Positions 8,711 to 17,727 of a stretch of DNA of 64,000 nt are shown here, one piece after another (position 1 is the first letter of the stretch; each line of letters opens with the position of its first letter). The position numbers and the translations under genes were made by a program. Source of the DNA: Corynebacterium simulans (lineage in GTDB: Bacteria > Actinomycetota > Actinomycetes > Mycobacteriales > Mycobacteriaceae); contig NZ_CP014634.1 in the NCBI RefSeq assembly GCF_001586215.1, positions 1,922,001 to 1,986,000 on the forward strand, in the 5' to 3' direction. The notes beneath the pieces are model-generated. The model was given only the letters and a program-made list of their open reading frames with translations. It was not told where the DNA came from and searched no databases.

Positions 8711-9748
8711 TTAAGCGCCGATTGCGCGCGCGATGGTCTGCGCCCAGCTGACCTTCATCTCGTGTGTAAAGAGCCCGAAGGAGTGCGAACCCTGCTCGCT
8801 GTAGTAGCGGTTAACGTTCACGCCGGCGCGGCGCGCGTTGTGCGTGAAGGTCTCGGTGCACTGGTTGGCAACCACCTCAACTGCACGCGGGCCAACGCTG
8901 GTCACCGGGTTGATGTTGTTGCCGTCAATTGGACCCGGGTTGCCGGATGCAGAAGCCACGAAGACATCTACACCGCGCAGGCGACCCGGATTGAAGTTCG
9001 GGTCATGGTCCGCCCACTGCGGCGAGCCCGGCAGACCCCACGCGTTGAAAGAGGAGCCGCCTCCGTAAGCCATCATTGCCGTCGAGGTCAGAACGCCCGT
9101 CGGATCAGAGCGCACTGGGCAGCCAGAGTAGGAAGCGGCCGCCTTGAAACGCTGTGGCGCATGCGCCGCGATATCGAGCGCCGCCGCACCGGTGGAGGAG
9201 AGGCCGCCGATGGCATCGCGGCCGGTGCCGTGGAATTCGGCGTCGATAAGCGGCGGAAGCTCCTGGGTCATGTAAGTGTTCCACTTGTTTACGCCCAGGA
9301 TTGGGTCGGCCTGGTTCCAGTCCGTGTACAGCGAGTATGGGCCGCCAAGCGGCATGACTACGTTGACGTTTTTATCCGCGAACCATGGTCCGACGTCGGT
9401 ATGCGTCATCCAGTTCATGCCCTCCTGGCCGCCCTGGATGCCAGGCAGGAGATAGAAGCTCGGGCGCGGTTGGTCGCCGCCCGGCAGCAGCACGTTGTTG
9501 GTGATGATTTCGCGGTTGGCAGGAGACCATACGTCGACGACCCAGTGGTTGCCGTTGATGTGGCGTTTGCCCACGATCTTGGCCTGGTCACCCAGCCAAG
9601 GCTGCGGGTTGGTCACGCGCGAGGAGACCTTCTCTAAGTGGCTCGACTGAGCCATGGCAGGGGTGGTGGTTGAGCCGATCGTCAACGCGAGGACGCCGGC
9701 GGCAGCGACGGACTTGAGCAGGGTTCCAATGGAGCGTGAGGAAGTCAT
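8711..9748 (-). CDS. Corynomycolyltransferase (antigen 85-like esterase)
   Basis: This 345-residue secreted alpha/beta hydrolase belongs to the antigen 85 mycolyltransferases, which move corynomycolate between trehalose monomycolates or onto arabinogalactan in the outer membrane. The start at 9748 gives a signal peptide (SIGTLLKSVAAAGVLALTIGSTTTPAMA, cut near residue 33). The nucleophile is Ser184 in GGLSSTG and the catalytic His is His322 in GSHSF. Two cysteines (Cys210, Cys297) could form a disulfide. TACACT (9759-9764) lies 10 nt before the start and no Shine-Dalgarno sequence is seen. Which of the several corynebacterial paralogues it matches cannot be told here, so no symbol is given. 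Confidence 0.9.
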   Translation of the reverse strand: MTSSRSIGTLLKSVAAAGVLALTIGSTTTPAMAQSSHLEKVSSRVTNPQPWLGDQAKIVGKRHINGNHWVVDVWSPANREIITNNVLLPGGDQPRPSFYLLPGIQGGQEGMNWMTHTDVGPWFADKNVNVVMPLGGPYSLYTDWNQADPILGVNKWNTYMTQELPPLIDAEFHGTGRDAIGGLSSTGAAALDIAAHAPQRFKAAASYSGCPVRSDPTGVLTSTAMMAYGGGSSFNAWGLPGSPQWADHDPNFNPGRLRGVDVFVASASGNPGPIDGNNINPVTSVGPRAVEVVANQCTETFTHNARRAGVNVNRYYSEQGSHSFGLFTHEMKVSWAQTIARAIGA

Positions 9749-9844
9749 AGTGGGAGCAAGTGTACAAGGATTTTTCAGCTTGTATAAGTATTTCCCAGGG
9801 AAAGTGGAAAAAAGATTCAACTACTGGGGCAAAAGTGGCACGTG

Positions 9845-9976
9845 CTATTCGATGTCGAGTGTTTGCCCGAGCGTCGTCTCCCAGGTCTTGTACAGCTGCG
9901 CTCCGAAGAAGTCGTAGTCGGTCGAATCCGGCCAGGCCTCGCCGATTTTGGCGCCGGTGCAAAATTTAATACGCAT
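9845..9976 (-). CDS. Possible small protein of 43 residues, unknown
   Basis: An open frame in the 322-bp gap between the mycolyltransferase and the hemolysin III-like gene encodes MRIKFCTGAKIGEAWPDSTD followed by a Tyr/Trp/Thr-rich tail ending in GQTLDIE. The composition is protein-like: soluble, acidic, and with aromatic residues evenly spread. TATTTT-like sequence just upstream of the ATG could serve as a leaderless promoter; no good Shine-Dalgarno sequence is visible. I do not recognise a family. It could also be a chance frame or the remnant of a longer gene. Confidence 0.4.
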   Translation of the reverse strand: MRIKFCTGAKIGEAWPDSTDYDFFGAQLYKTWETTLGQTLDIE

Positions 9977-10070
9977 AACAAAATAGTGGGCATTCCCTTG
10001 AAAGCGTCCGGCGGGCTCCGTATAGTTACAGCAACGTAAGTTTTCTCCGAAGTGAGGCGGCTACCCATTG

Positions 10071-10805
10071 ATGGCTAACAAGGAAAACACTTTGCTATTA
10101 GCAGGGGTGGGGCAGGCGCCACCTGAGGGGCTCGTTGAGCGGCGTTATTTCATCGCTGACCGTGGCCCGCGCCCCCTCACTCGCGGCTGGGGTCACTTCT
10201 TTGCCGCGATTTGTTCGGTGATCGCATCTACTGTGCTGATTACCTATTCCTGGATGACGCTGCCCTGGTGGCACGCGCTAGCCGTTACCGTCTACGGCGT
10301 CGGCGTAGTGGGCTTGTTTGGCGTGTCCGCCCTTTATCACCGTTGGCCATGGCCGAGTTTGCGGGCAGTGCGTTGGTGGCGTCGGGCGGATCACGCAACC
10401 ATCGCTGTTTTTATTGCGGCGACGTATACGCCGCTGTGTGCCATCGTCTTAGACGTGAAGCAGGCATCGCTCATGTTGGCTATTGCTTGGGCTGGGGCAA
10501 TATTGGGTGTCATCCTGAATCTGTTGTGGATAGACCATCCACGCTGGCTCGATGTGGTGGTCTATCTGGCATTGGGATGGTTGGTGGTCCCACTCATTCC
10601 CACCCTGTGGGGTGCCGCTGGCGCCGTAGTTGTGTGGCTGCTTTTTGCCGGCGGAGTGATCTATTCGCTCGGCGCTTTGGCTTATGGCTTCAAATGGCCG
10701 GGCCGCAACGCCCGGTGGTATGGCTACCACGAGCACTTCCACAGCGCGACTATCGCGGCTGCGGTTGTGCACATGGTGGCCATTTGGATGGTCGTGGCGG
10801 CCTAG
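10071..10805 (+). CDS. Hemolysin III family (TrhA/PAQR-like) membrane protein
   Basis: The 244-residue integral membrane protein has about seven hydrophobic segments (for example IASTVLITYSWMTLPWWHALAV, LMLAIAWAGAILGVILNLL, GAAGAVVVWLLFAGGVIYSLG). It carries the metal-binding pattern of the hemolysin III/PAQR family: Ser and His in SALYHRW in the first part and HEHFHSATIAAAVVH near the C-terminus. Family members are linked to membrane lipid homeostasis or ceramidase-like hydrolase activity; a direct haemolytic role is not implied. ATG 10071 was taken over a TTG one codon earlier. It stands alone, facing the acyl-CoA oxidase-like gene. Confidence 0.85.
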   Translation: MANKENTLLLAGVGQAPPEGLVERRYFIADRGPRPLTRGWGHFFAAICSVIASTVLITYSWMTLPWWHALAVTVYGVGVVGLFGVSALYHRWPWPSLRAVRWWRRADHATIAVFIAATYTPLCAIVLDVKQASLMLAIAWAGAILGVILNLLWIDHPRWLDVVVYLALGWLVVPLIPTLWGAAGAVVVWLLFAGGVIYSLGALAYGFKWPGRNARWYGYHEHFHSATIAAAVVHMVAIWMVVAA

Positions 10806-10827
10806 GCGTTCAATTGGGGGCAGGCAC

Positions 10828-12921
10828 CTAATCGCGCAGCGGGTCCACACCGGCTTCGGTGAGCATCGGAATGTTGGATACCTCGGAAGGCAGGCCGAAC
10901 GCGTCAACAAGAACCACGGACCACGGTGCCAAAGAATCCACCAGATCATTGATTGCAGCGCGGGCGGCCTTCATACGGCCGGCCGGAAGCAAGTTGTGCT
11001 CCTGATACCAGCCGGCGTGCTCGACCAGCGTGGACAGAACGAATAGGTGACGTAGCTGCTCAAAGACCTGGCGTGCGAGGGAACCTACCTCCAGGCGGTC
11101 TTCCGCCTCAATCATCGCTTGGACCAGCAGCGTATCTACACGGGCCCAGCCTGCCGCGATGAGGTGATCCTGGCACTGGTCCACGATGGCGGCTGCCTGC
11201 ACCTTGTCGGCCTTGCGGGCCGGCTGGATGCGACGAACGAGAGAAAGCAGGACGGACTGGGCACGGTCGTCGATGAGCTTGGCTTGGTAGACGGCGTCGA
11301 AAAGCGATGCCTCGTTCGGATTGACCAGGTCCACCAGGCCCTGCAGGCGCGTGGTGAAACCAGTGCGGCGGCGGACCACTTCAGTGGCGGTCGTAGCGGC
11401 ATAGCGCACGGTATCCCATGGAGACATGTCATTCATCGCACGACCGTAAGCGGTGAGCAAGTTCTTGCCCACCATCTGAATCAGCACGGTGTTATCGCCC
11501 TCAAAGGTGGCGAAGACATCGGAGTCGGCGCGGTAGGTGGTCAGGCGGTTTTCTGACATATAACCTGCGCCGCCGCAGGCCTCACGGCATTCCTGAATCG
11601 TGCGGATGGCGTGCTGGGTTTGTGCGGCTTTAATCGCGCCGGCCAAAGACTCCATCTCGCGGGAGGCATACTTTTGCTCCTCTGTGGGCGTGGTCACGGA
11701 CCACGAGCCTGCCTCCTGGCTGTCATTCATCTCCTGGTAGCGCTCCAGAATTTGGTTGTGCAGCAGGTGCAGCGCATAAGAGCGCGCCAGCGGGATGAGC
11801 AGGCGGCGGCGGTGCTGGCGGTGATCGATAAGGTGCTTTTCGGCGCCGGTTGCGCCTTCGAATTGGCGGCGGCGGTTGGCGTAGCGCACCGCGATGTCTA
11901 GCGAGGCCTCCGTGGCGGCGCCCGCGGCACCAGCCACGCCCATGCGCCCGCGGATCAGCGTGCCGAGCATGGTGAAGAAGCGGGCGTTGGGGTTTTCAAT
12001 CGGCGAGGAATACCTGCCCTTTTCATCGACGTCTGCGAAGCGGTTGAGCAGGTTCACACGCGGTACGCGCACGTTGTCGAAGCGGAGCGTGCCATTATCG
12101 ACGCCCACGAGTCCACCCTTGTGGCCGTGATCGCCCAAGGTGATGCCCGGCAGCGCGTTGCCTTGCTCGTCACGAATCGGAACGATGATGGCGTGCACGC
12201 CGTGGGTGCGGCCATCGCTTTCCGGGGTCATAAGCTGCGTGAACACGACGGCGGCACGGCCGTCCTGGGCGGCGTTGCCGATGTAGTTCTTCACCGCGGT
12301 ATCGCTCGGGGTATTGATGATGAATTCATCGGTTTCCGGGTCGTAGTTCGCCGTGGTCTCAAGGGATTGCACATCAGAGCCGTGGCCGCGTTCGGTCATG
12401 GCGAAACAACCAGGTAGCTCCAGGGATGCGGCCTTTTGAATCCACTCGATGTGGCGCTCGGTGCCGAGCTGGTCGAGGGCGCCGCCCCACAGTCCCCACT
12501 GCACGCCGGACTTGATGGCGAGTGAGCCGTCGACCCAAGCCAGGCCTTCGAGTGTGAAAGTGGAAAGAATCGGTTTGCCAGGCCCGCCATTGTCGCGGCG
12601 CAGACCTTTTTGGAAACCGCCGAAGTCGCGCACCTTAGCGAGATTGTTGAAGGTATGCGCGCGCTGCTCGGCGACGGAGAGATCTGGATGCGGGAAGAGC
12701 TCCGGGTCATTGATGAACTTGCGTAGCTCCTGGCGGAAGGCGGCGTGTGGGCCATCGAGTAGGTTGCCCAGCTCGGTAGCTACGGATGGCTTCGGTGTCT
12801 TGGGCAGGCGGCGCGGGCTGCGCGGCTCTGCTTGGGCGGTGGTGGAACGAAGATTTGCGCGGTTTGCCTCGGTGGAGGAAGCAGCGCTGGAATCCTTGCT
12901 TTGAGTCTTGAGGAGTGCCAT
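10828..12921 (-). CDS. Acyl-CoA oxidase/dehydrogenase family protein
   Basis: The 697-residue flavoenzyme resembles peroxisomal acyl-CoA oxidases more than short bacterial dehydrogenases: an N-terminal helical domain, the FAD-binding middle part (LPGCFAMTERGHGSDVQSLETTA), the acyl-CoA dehydrogenase helical domain with RRRQFEG and ECREACGGAGYMSENRL, and an extra C-terminal acyl-CoA oxidase domain of about 200 residues. It would catalyse the first, alpha-beta dehydrogenation step of fatty acyl-CoA breakdown. The start at 12921 has AAGGA at a good distance. It lies 56 bp downstream of the thiolase gene on the same strand, likely one operon. Whether oxygen or an electron-transfer flavoprotein is the acceptor cannot be told. 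Confidence 0.88.
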   Translation of the reverse strand: MALLKTQSKDSSAASSTEANRANLRSTTAQAEPRSPRRLPKTPKPSVATELGNLLDGPHAAFRQELRKFINDPELFPHPDLSVAEQRAHTFNNLAKVRDFGGFQKGLRRDNGGPGKPILSTFTLEGLAWVDGSLAIKSGVQWGLWGGALDQLGTERHIEWIQKAASLELPGCFAMTERGHGSDVQSLETTANYDPETDEFIINTPSDTAVKNYIGNAAQDGRAAVVFTQLMTPESDGRTHGVHAIIVPIRDEQGNALPGITLGDHGHKGGLVGVDNGTLRFDNVRVPRVNLLNRFADVDEKGRYSSPIENPNARFFTMLGTLIRGRMGVAGAAGAATEASLDIAVRYANRRRQFEGATGAEKHLIDHRQHRRRLLIPLARSYALHLLHNQILERYQEMNDSQEAGSWSVTTPTEEQKYASREMESLAGAIKAAQTQHAIRTIQECREACGGAGYMSENRLTTYRADSDVFATFEGDNTVLIQMVGKNLLTAYGRAMNDMSPWDTVRYAATTATEVVRRRTGFTTRLQGLVDLVNPNEASLFDAVYQAKLIDDRAQSVLLSLVRRIQPARKADKVQAAAIVDQCQDHLIAAGWARVDTLLVQAMIEAEDRLEVGSLARQVFEQLRHLFVLSTLVEHAGWYQEHNLLPAGRMKAARAAINDLVDSLAPWSVVLVDAFGLPSEVSNIPMLTEAGVDPLRD

Positions 12922-12977
12922 GGTTTTTCCTTCTTTGGGCGGCTGCTTTTGGCAGCCGGGGATTTTTGGGGTGCGGG

Positions 12978-14276
12978 TTAGCGTTCGATGATGGCGGCCA
13001 CGCCTTGGCCGCCGGCGGCGCAGATGGAGATAAGAGCGCGGCCGCCGCCTGCTTCCTGCAGGACCTTCCCGGCGGTGGCGAGGATGCGCGCCCCGGTGGC
13101 CGCGAAGGGGTGGCCGGCAGCCAGCGAAGAACCCTTGACGTTGAGCTTGCTGCGGTCGATGGGGCCGAGTGCGCCGGGCAGGCCGAGGCGCTCGCGGCAG
13201 TAAGTCTCGTCCTCCCACGCATTCAGGGTGGCAAGGACTTGTGAGGCGAAGGCTTCGTGGATTTCGTAGAAGTCGAAATCTTGCAGGGTGAGGTTGTTGC
13301 GCTCGAGGAGGCGCGGCACCGCATAGGTCGGCGCCATGAGAAGGCCGTCTCCGCCGTGTAGGAAGTCCACTGCGGCGGTCTCGGAATCAACTAGGTAGGC
13401 AAGCGGCTCGAGGTTATGGTTTGCGGCCCAGGATTCGCTGCCTAGGAGGGTGACTGCCGCGCCGTCGGTAAGCGGCGTCGAATTGCCGGCGGTCATTGTG
13501 GCCTGGGTGCCGTGCTGCTCGGCATCGCGCTTTCCAAAGACCGGCTTTAGCTGGCCGAGCTTTTCTGGCGTGGAGTCAGGACGGAGGTTGGTATCGCGGT
13601 TAACACCCATGAAGCCGGTGCTGAGGTCGTTAAAGAAACCTTCCTCCCAGGCCTGATGGAGCTTCTGGTGAGAAGCGAGCGCGAGCTTGTCCTGGTCAGC
13701 GCGGCTTATGCCCATTTCGCGGGCCGTGATAGCCGCGTGGTCGCCCATGGAAAGCCCCGTGCGCGGCTCGCCGTTTTGGGGCTGCTCGGGCGCGAGCTGG
13801 GCGGGGCGAATTGAGCCGATGAGCTTTGCGCGTTGGGAAAAAGTCTTTGCGCGGCTGAGTCTGATGAGGGTGCGTCGCAGGGAATCGTTGACGGCGAGCG
13901 GGGCGTCCGAGATGGTATCGGTGCCGCCAGCGATGCCGGATTCGATGCGGCCGCGGGCAATGGCGTCACCAACATGGATGGCGGCGGCCAATGAGGTGCA
14001 GCAGGCCTGCTGCATGTCGAGTGCCGGGGTAGTAGAAGTAAGCGCCGAGCCAAGGACTACCTCGCGGGTGAGGTTGAAGTCTCGCGAGTGCTTGAGTACC
14101 GCGCCTGCTGCTACGAGCCCTAACCGTTCCTCGTGCAGGCCGAAGCGCGCGACGAGTCCGTCGAGGGCGCTGGTGAGCATGTCTTGATTGGAGGCGTGCG
14201 CGTATTCCTTGTTGGAACGGGCAAACGGAATGCGGTTGCCGCCCAGGATTGCGACGCGGGGCGAACTGCTGGTCAT
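12978..14276 (-). CDS. fadA: Acetyl-CoA C-acyltransferase (thiolase, FadA2/FadI-like)
   Basis: The 432-residue thiolase cleaves 3-ketoacyl-CoA or condenses acyl-CoAs. Nucleophile Cys92 sits in QQACCTSL, His in HEAFASQV and the second Cys in SICAAGGQGVA. The start ATG 14276 is preceded by AAGGAG about 7 nt upstream. It is divergent from the FabG4-like gene and followed by the acyl-CoA oxidase-like gene. M. tuberculosis has the same set, fadE5-fadA2-fabG4-htdX (Rv0244c-Rv0241c, recalled), so the locus is an ancient lipid module rather than a chance grouping. Confidence 0.92.
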   Translation of the reverse strand: MTSSSPRVAILGGNRIPFARSNKEYAHASNQDMLTSALDGLVARFGLHEERLGLVAAGAVLKHSRDFNLTREVVLGSALTSTTPALDMQQACCTSLAAAIHVGDAIARGRIESGIAGGTDTISDAPLAVNDSLRRTLIRLSRAKTFSQRAKLIGSIRPAQLAPEQPQNGEPRTGLSMGDHAAITAREMGISRADQDKLALASHQKLHQAWEEGFFNDLSTGFMGVNRDTNLRPDSTPEKLGQLKPVFGKRDAEQHGTQATMTAGNSTPLTDGAAVTLLGSESWAANHNLEPLAYLVDSETAAVDFLHGGDGLLMAPTYAVPRLLERNNLTLQDFDFYEIHEAFASQVLATLNAWEDETYCRERLGLPGALGPIDRSKLNVKGSSLAAGHPFAATGARILATAGKVLQEAGGGRALISICAAGGQGVAAIIER

Positions 14277-14351
14277 TGCGACTCCTTGCTGGGAAACCAG
14301 AGGTAGAAAAGTTTTCACTGGAATGTTCTAAATCACACTCCGAATGATAGT

Positions 14352-14378
14352 GTTAGTTGTATCACTCAATTAACTAAC
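14352..14378. promoter_or_regulatory. Candidate operator between thiolase and fabG4 genes
   Basis: GTTAGTT (14352-14358) and AACTAAC (14372-14378) form an inverted repeat with a 13-bp spacer in the 154-bp divergent gap. TTGCAA/TGCAACCT is also repeated at 14381-14411. The symmetry and position between two divergent lipid operons fit a regulator site, for example of a TetR-type protein, but no regulator gene is adjacent. Confidence 0.4.
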
Positions 14379-14430
14379 CCTGCAACCTCTTGCAAAAAGG
14401 CTTGCAACCTTGTTAAAGGAAGGATTTCGA

Positions 14431-15759
14431 ATGCCCAAACTCAATTTCGCTGAGAAACTAATCAACTCTCCAGTAGCCGCGAAGGTGGGCGTGCCGCAGG
14501 GCTATCCGCTGCGCCGCTTCACCTCCGGGGAGCCGGCTTTAGACGCCCCAGTGGTCATTGGTTCTGCAGGAGCGGGCCACATCGCCCACTTCCTTTCCAC
14601 TGCGCTCGCAGTGGACTATCAGCTGCTTTCGGTGGAGGCGGAAACTGCCCGGGGTGCGCTGGTATTCGACGCCACCGGAATCGAGGAGCCAGAGCAGCTG
14701 CGGGAGCTCTACGATTTCTTCCATCCGCAGCTGCGCAACCTCGCACCGAATGCACGCTTGCTGGTCATCGGCACTACCCCGGAGAAAACCGCGACCATCG
14801 ATGCCCGCATTGCCGCCCGCGCCCTCGAGGGTTTCACGCGTTCGCTGGCTAAGGAGATGCGCAAAGGCGGTACCGTGAACCTCATTTGGGTCGAACCCGG
14901 CGCCACGGCGGAAATCGAATCCACGGTGCGCTTCTTCCTCTCCGGTAAGTCAGCGTTCGTAGACGGCCAGGTGGTGCGCGTGAAGGCCGCTACCGCCGCG
15001 GCGGACGCAGACTGGCAGGCGCCTTCTCAAGACCGTCTTGCCGTGGTCACCGGCGCAGCCCGGGGCATCGGCGCCACTATCGCGGAGGTGCTGGCGCGCG
15101 ATGGCGCGCAAGTCATCTGCATCGACGTCCCCGCCGCGAGCGAGCACCTCAGCAAAACGGCAAACAAGGTCAAGGGCACCGCGCTACCGCTGGACGTTAC
15201 TGACCCGGGTGCTGCCGCGACCATCGCAAAGCATGCGCAGCGCCACTATGGCCGCCCCATCGACGTCATCGTCCACAATGCCGGCATTACCCGTGACAAG
15301 CTGCTGGCCAATATGAACGAGGGGCAGTGGGACGCCGTCCTCGCCGTTAACCTCATAGCTCCAGTGCGTATCACCGAGGCGCTGCTGGATAGCGGAGATC
15401 TTGCAACCGGGGCAGCGGTGGTGGGCGTGTCTTCCATGGCGGGAATCTCCGGCAACCGCGGTCAGACCAATTACGCCACCACCAAGGCCGGCATCATTGG
15501 GCTGGTTGATGCCCTCACCCCGGTACTGGCAGACAACGGTTCGACCATCAACGCGGTGGCGCCGGGATTTATCGAAACTGCCATGACCGCAGCCATGCCC
15601 ACCGGCCCACGTGAGATTGGCCGCCGCATCAATTCCCTGCAGCAGGGCGGCTTGCCAGTTGACGTCGCCGAGACCGTCGCCTACTTCGCTGCCCCGGCCT
15701 CCGCGGCGGTCACGGGTAACACCGTGCGCGTGTGCGGCCAGAACATGATGGGAGCGTAA
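14431..15759 (+). CDS. fabG4: 3-oxoacyl-(ACP/CoA) reductase, FabG4-type two-domain SDR
   Basis: The 442-residue protein is a long short-chain dehydrogenase/reductase like M. tuberculosis FabG4 (454 residues), which reduces 3-ketoacyl-CoA with NADH. The N-terminal half is a flavodoxin/Rossmann-like non-catalytic domain. The C-terminal half holds the cofactor loop TGAARGIG, NAG in IVHNAGIT, and the catalytic Ser in VSSMAGISGNRGQ with YATTK. AAGGAAGGA at 14416-14424 precedes the ATG. The MaoC dehydratase gene follows with no gap (TAA then ATG), so translation is probably coupled. Confidence 0.93.
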   Translation: MPKLNFAEKLINSPVAAKVGVPQGYPLRRFTSGEPALDAPVVIGSAGAGHIAHFLSTALAVDYQLLSVEAETARGALVFDATGIEEPEQLRELYDFFHPQLRNLAPNARLLVIGTTPEKTATIDARIAARALEGFTRSLAKEMRKGGTVNLIWVEPGATAEIESTVRFFLSGKSAFVDGQVVRVKAATAAADADWQAPSQDRLAVVTGAARGIGATIAEVLARDGAQVICIDVPAASEHLSKTANKVKGTALPLDVTDPGAAATIAKHAQRHYGRPIDVIVHNAGITRDKLLANMNEGQWDAVLAVNLIAPVRITEALLDSGDLATGAAVVGVSSMAGISGNRGQTNYATTKAGIIGLVDALTPVLADNGSTINAVAPGFIETAMTAAMPTGPREIGRRINSLQQGGLPVDVAETVAYFAAPASAAVTGNTVRVCGQNMMGA

Positions 15760-16677
15760 ATGCTAGACCGCAATGTGCAGAACCTGAAAGAGATTCCGCA
15801 GCTTTCCACGCTTTACCGCAAGCAGGTGATAAAGGCGCTGCCCGGTGTTGCGGGAAAACGCGTTATCGATGACCCACCAATTGCCTACCGGGTAGAAGGC
15901 GTACACATTGATCCGGAGCATCTTGCTGCTTACTGCCAAGCAGTGGGTTTCCGCCTGGGCAACGAGGTTCCGGTTACCTACCCTTATGCGCTGGCCTTCC
16001 CGCTAGCGGTCAAAGTCATGGACTCGCCGGGTTTTCCTTTCCCCGCCATGGGCATCGTTCATCTTTCAAACAAGATTGAACAATTCCGCCCTTTGCACGT
16101 GGAAGATACTTTTACCATCGACGTCCACGCGGAGAACCTGCGCAGCCACCGCAAGGGGCTGGTGCTCGACATGATTACCTCCATTTATGTAGAAGGCATC
16201 TTGGTCTGGCAGCAAACCTCCGCATTCTTAGGGCCCAAAGCGCACTTTTCTTCCTCCACCCCGGCAGATGTGCAGGTAAGGCCAGAAGCTGCCCGCTTCC
16301 TGCCGCAGCCGGAAAAGCCCGCGCCGGAGGTAACGGCCATGGCAACGCTGCGTTTTAACCCGGAAGCCGTAAAGACCTACGCGGCCGCTTCCGGGGATAA
16401 GAACCCCATTCACACCTCCCGGCTGGGCGCGAAGGCCTTTGGTTTTCCGAACACGATTGCCCATGGCATGTTCACCCACGCCAAGATGCTCACTGCGTTT
16501 GAGGGGCGCCTGCCCGATGCAGTGCGCGTGCAGGCAGACTTCTACAAGCCGGTCATATTGCCCGCCACCACGGCGCTTTTTAAACAAAAAGAAGGCTCCG
16601 GTTGGAACGCGCAGCTGCGCCAGGCCAAAAACGTAGAAAAGCTCCACGTTGCCGTCAACGTGGAGCCAGCGCACTAA
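15760..16677 (+). CDS. htdX: MaoC-family (R)-hydroxyacyl thioester dehydratase, HtdX-like
   Basis: The 305-residue double-hotdog protein has a degenerate N-terminal hotdog and a C-terminal MaoC domain with the hydratase motif around AAASGDKNPIHTS and NTIAHGMFTHA, giving the Asp/His catalytic pair. It would interconvert 3-hydroxyacyl and 2-enoyl thioesters. The ATG follows the fabG4 stop codon directly. The partner arrangement equals fabG4-htdX of mycobacteria. The last 4 bp overlap the convergent thioesterase gene. Confidence 0.88.
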   Translation: MLDRNVQNLKEIPQLSTLYRKQVIKALPGVAGKRVIDDPPIAYRVEGVHIDPEHLAAYCQAVGFRLGNEVPVTYPYALAFPLAVKVMDSPGFPFPAMGIVHLSNKIEQFRPLHVEDTFTIDVHAENLRSHRKGLVLDMITSIYVEGILVWQQTSAFLGPKAHFSSSTPADVQVRPEAARFLPQPEKPAPEVTAMATLRFNPEAVKTYAAASGDKNPIHTSRLGAKAFGFPNTIAHGMFTHAKMLTAFEGRLPDAVRVQADFYKPVILPATTALFKQKEGSGWNAQLRQAKNVEKLHVAVNVEPAH

Positions 16678-17693
16678 TCCAAGTGCTGGTGCTGCGGAGC
16701 CACAACCAGTGGCTTCGGGGAGTACTTTCCGCGTAGCTCGCGCAGGATGCCGGCGTGCTCCCACAGCGCCTTGTCCTCTGCCGTCTTCGGCGTGAACTGA
16801 CGGGCTGCCATCGGCTGCCAGTCGGCGTCCATCGCCATATAAGAAACCGTGGCGTGGATGGCGGTCTCCAGATTCTGGCGTCCACCGCGCGGGTTGCCAG
16901 AGCGGACGTGGATGGACATCTGCATGGAGCGCGCATCGGTGCGCATCATGCGGGCATCCACCTCGATGAGGTCACCGATGGCAATCGGCTGGTAGAAGCG
17001 AATACCGCCGGCATAAACGGCCACGGTGTGCTCGCCCGACCACTCCATGGTGCAGGCCGCGCCCGCCTCATCGATCCACTCCATGGCGGTGCCGCCGTGG
17101 ACCTTGCCGCCCCAATTGACGTCGGTCGGCTTTGCTAGGAAGCGGTTGATCATGCGCGGGGCGTCGGAAGGCCCGTCATAAGTCTGCTTTTCCATCTCAT
17201 CCTCGATGGCGCGGCGCAGCTCGATGCGGGACTCGGCCGCCTCCCAGACACGACGTTGGTCGTCGGAAGTCGGCTCAAACGGTGGCACAGGGGTGGACTT
17301 ACCCGTTTCCGGATCCTTCGCCACGAAAATAACCAAGCAATCGCAAGCGCGCGTGAAGATGCCATCGCGTGGGTCTGCGGAAAGGACTTCGTTGACGATG
17401 TGCATCGAAGAACGGCCTGTCATGGCGATTCGCGAGCGCACCTCCACCAAGTGCCCGGAAGGAATCGGGCGAGTGAAATGGATGTGACCCACATAGGCGG
17501 TAACGCAGTAGGCACCGGACCACTGGACCGCGCACGCATACGCTGCCTTGTCGATCCACTCCAAGACGCGGCCGCCGCCAATGCCCTGCGCACCAGCGAT
17601 GGTCATATCCGTGGGCGCCGCCATGAATCGGAGGGTGATCGATGGCGACTTCGCGGTTTCAGTATTCTCTTGTTCCGGAAGGGTTAGTGACAT
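16674..17693 (-). CDS. Acyl-CoA thioesterase with two hotdog domains
   Basis: The 339-residue protein is an acyl-CoA hydrolase of the double 4HBT type. Two repeats are visible: residues about 20-150 (GGGRVLEWIDKAAYACAVQWSGAYCVTAYVG) and 180-300 (HGGTAMEWIDEAGAACTMEWSGEHTVAVYAG), each with the hotdog helix and the Glu/Asp-containing start. It would release free fatty acids and CoA in the cytosol. TAACTT ends 7 nt before the ATG at 17693, suggesting leaderless transcription divergent from the sterol-carrier-like gene 34 bp away. Confidence 0.9.
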   Translation of the reverse strand: MSLTLPEQENTETAKSPSITLRFMAAPTDMTIAGAQGIGGGRVLEWIDKAAYACAVQWSGAYCVTAYVGHIHFTRPIPSGHLVEVRSRIAMTGRSSMHIVNEVLSADPRDGIFTRACDCLVIFVAKDPETGKSTPVPPFEPTSDDQRRVWEAAESRIELRRAIEDEMEKQTYDGPSDAPRMINRFLAKPTDVNWGGKVHGGTAMEWIDEAGAACTMEWSGEHTVAVYAGGIRFYQPIAIGDLIEVDARMMRTDARSMQMSIHVRSGNPRGGRQNLETAIHATVSYMAMDADWQPMAARQFTPKTAEDKALWEHAGILRELRGKYSPKPLVVAPQHQHLD

Positions 17694-17727
17694 GCATAGA
17701 AAGTTATCAGGGAGGCCGAATTAGCGC

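Noticed and set aside
12707..13222. 171-codon minus-strand frame across the thiolase/oxidase junction
   Set aside because: Pro/Ser/Arg-rich shadow of two certain genes in other frames.
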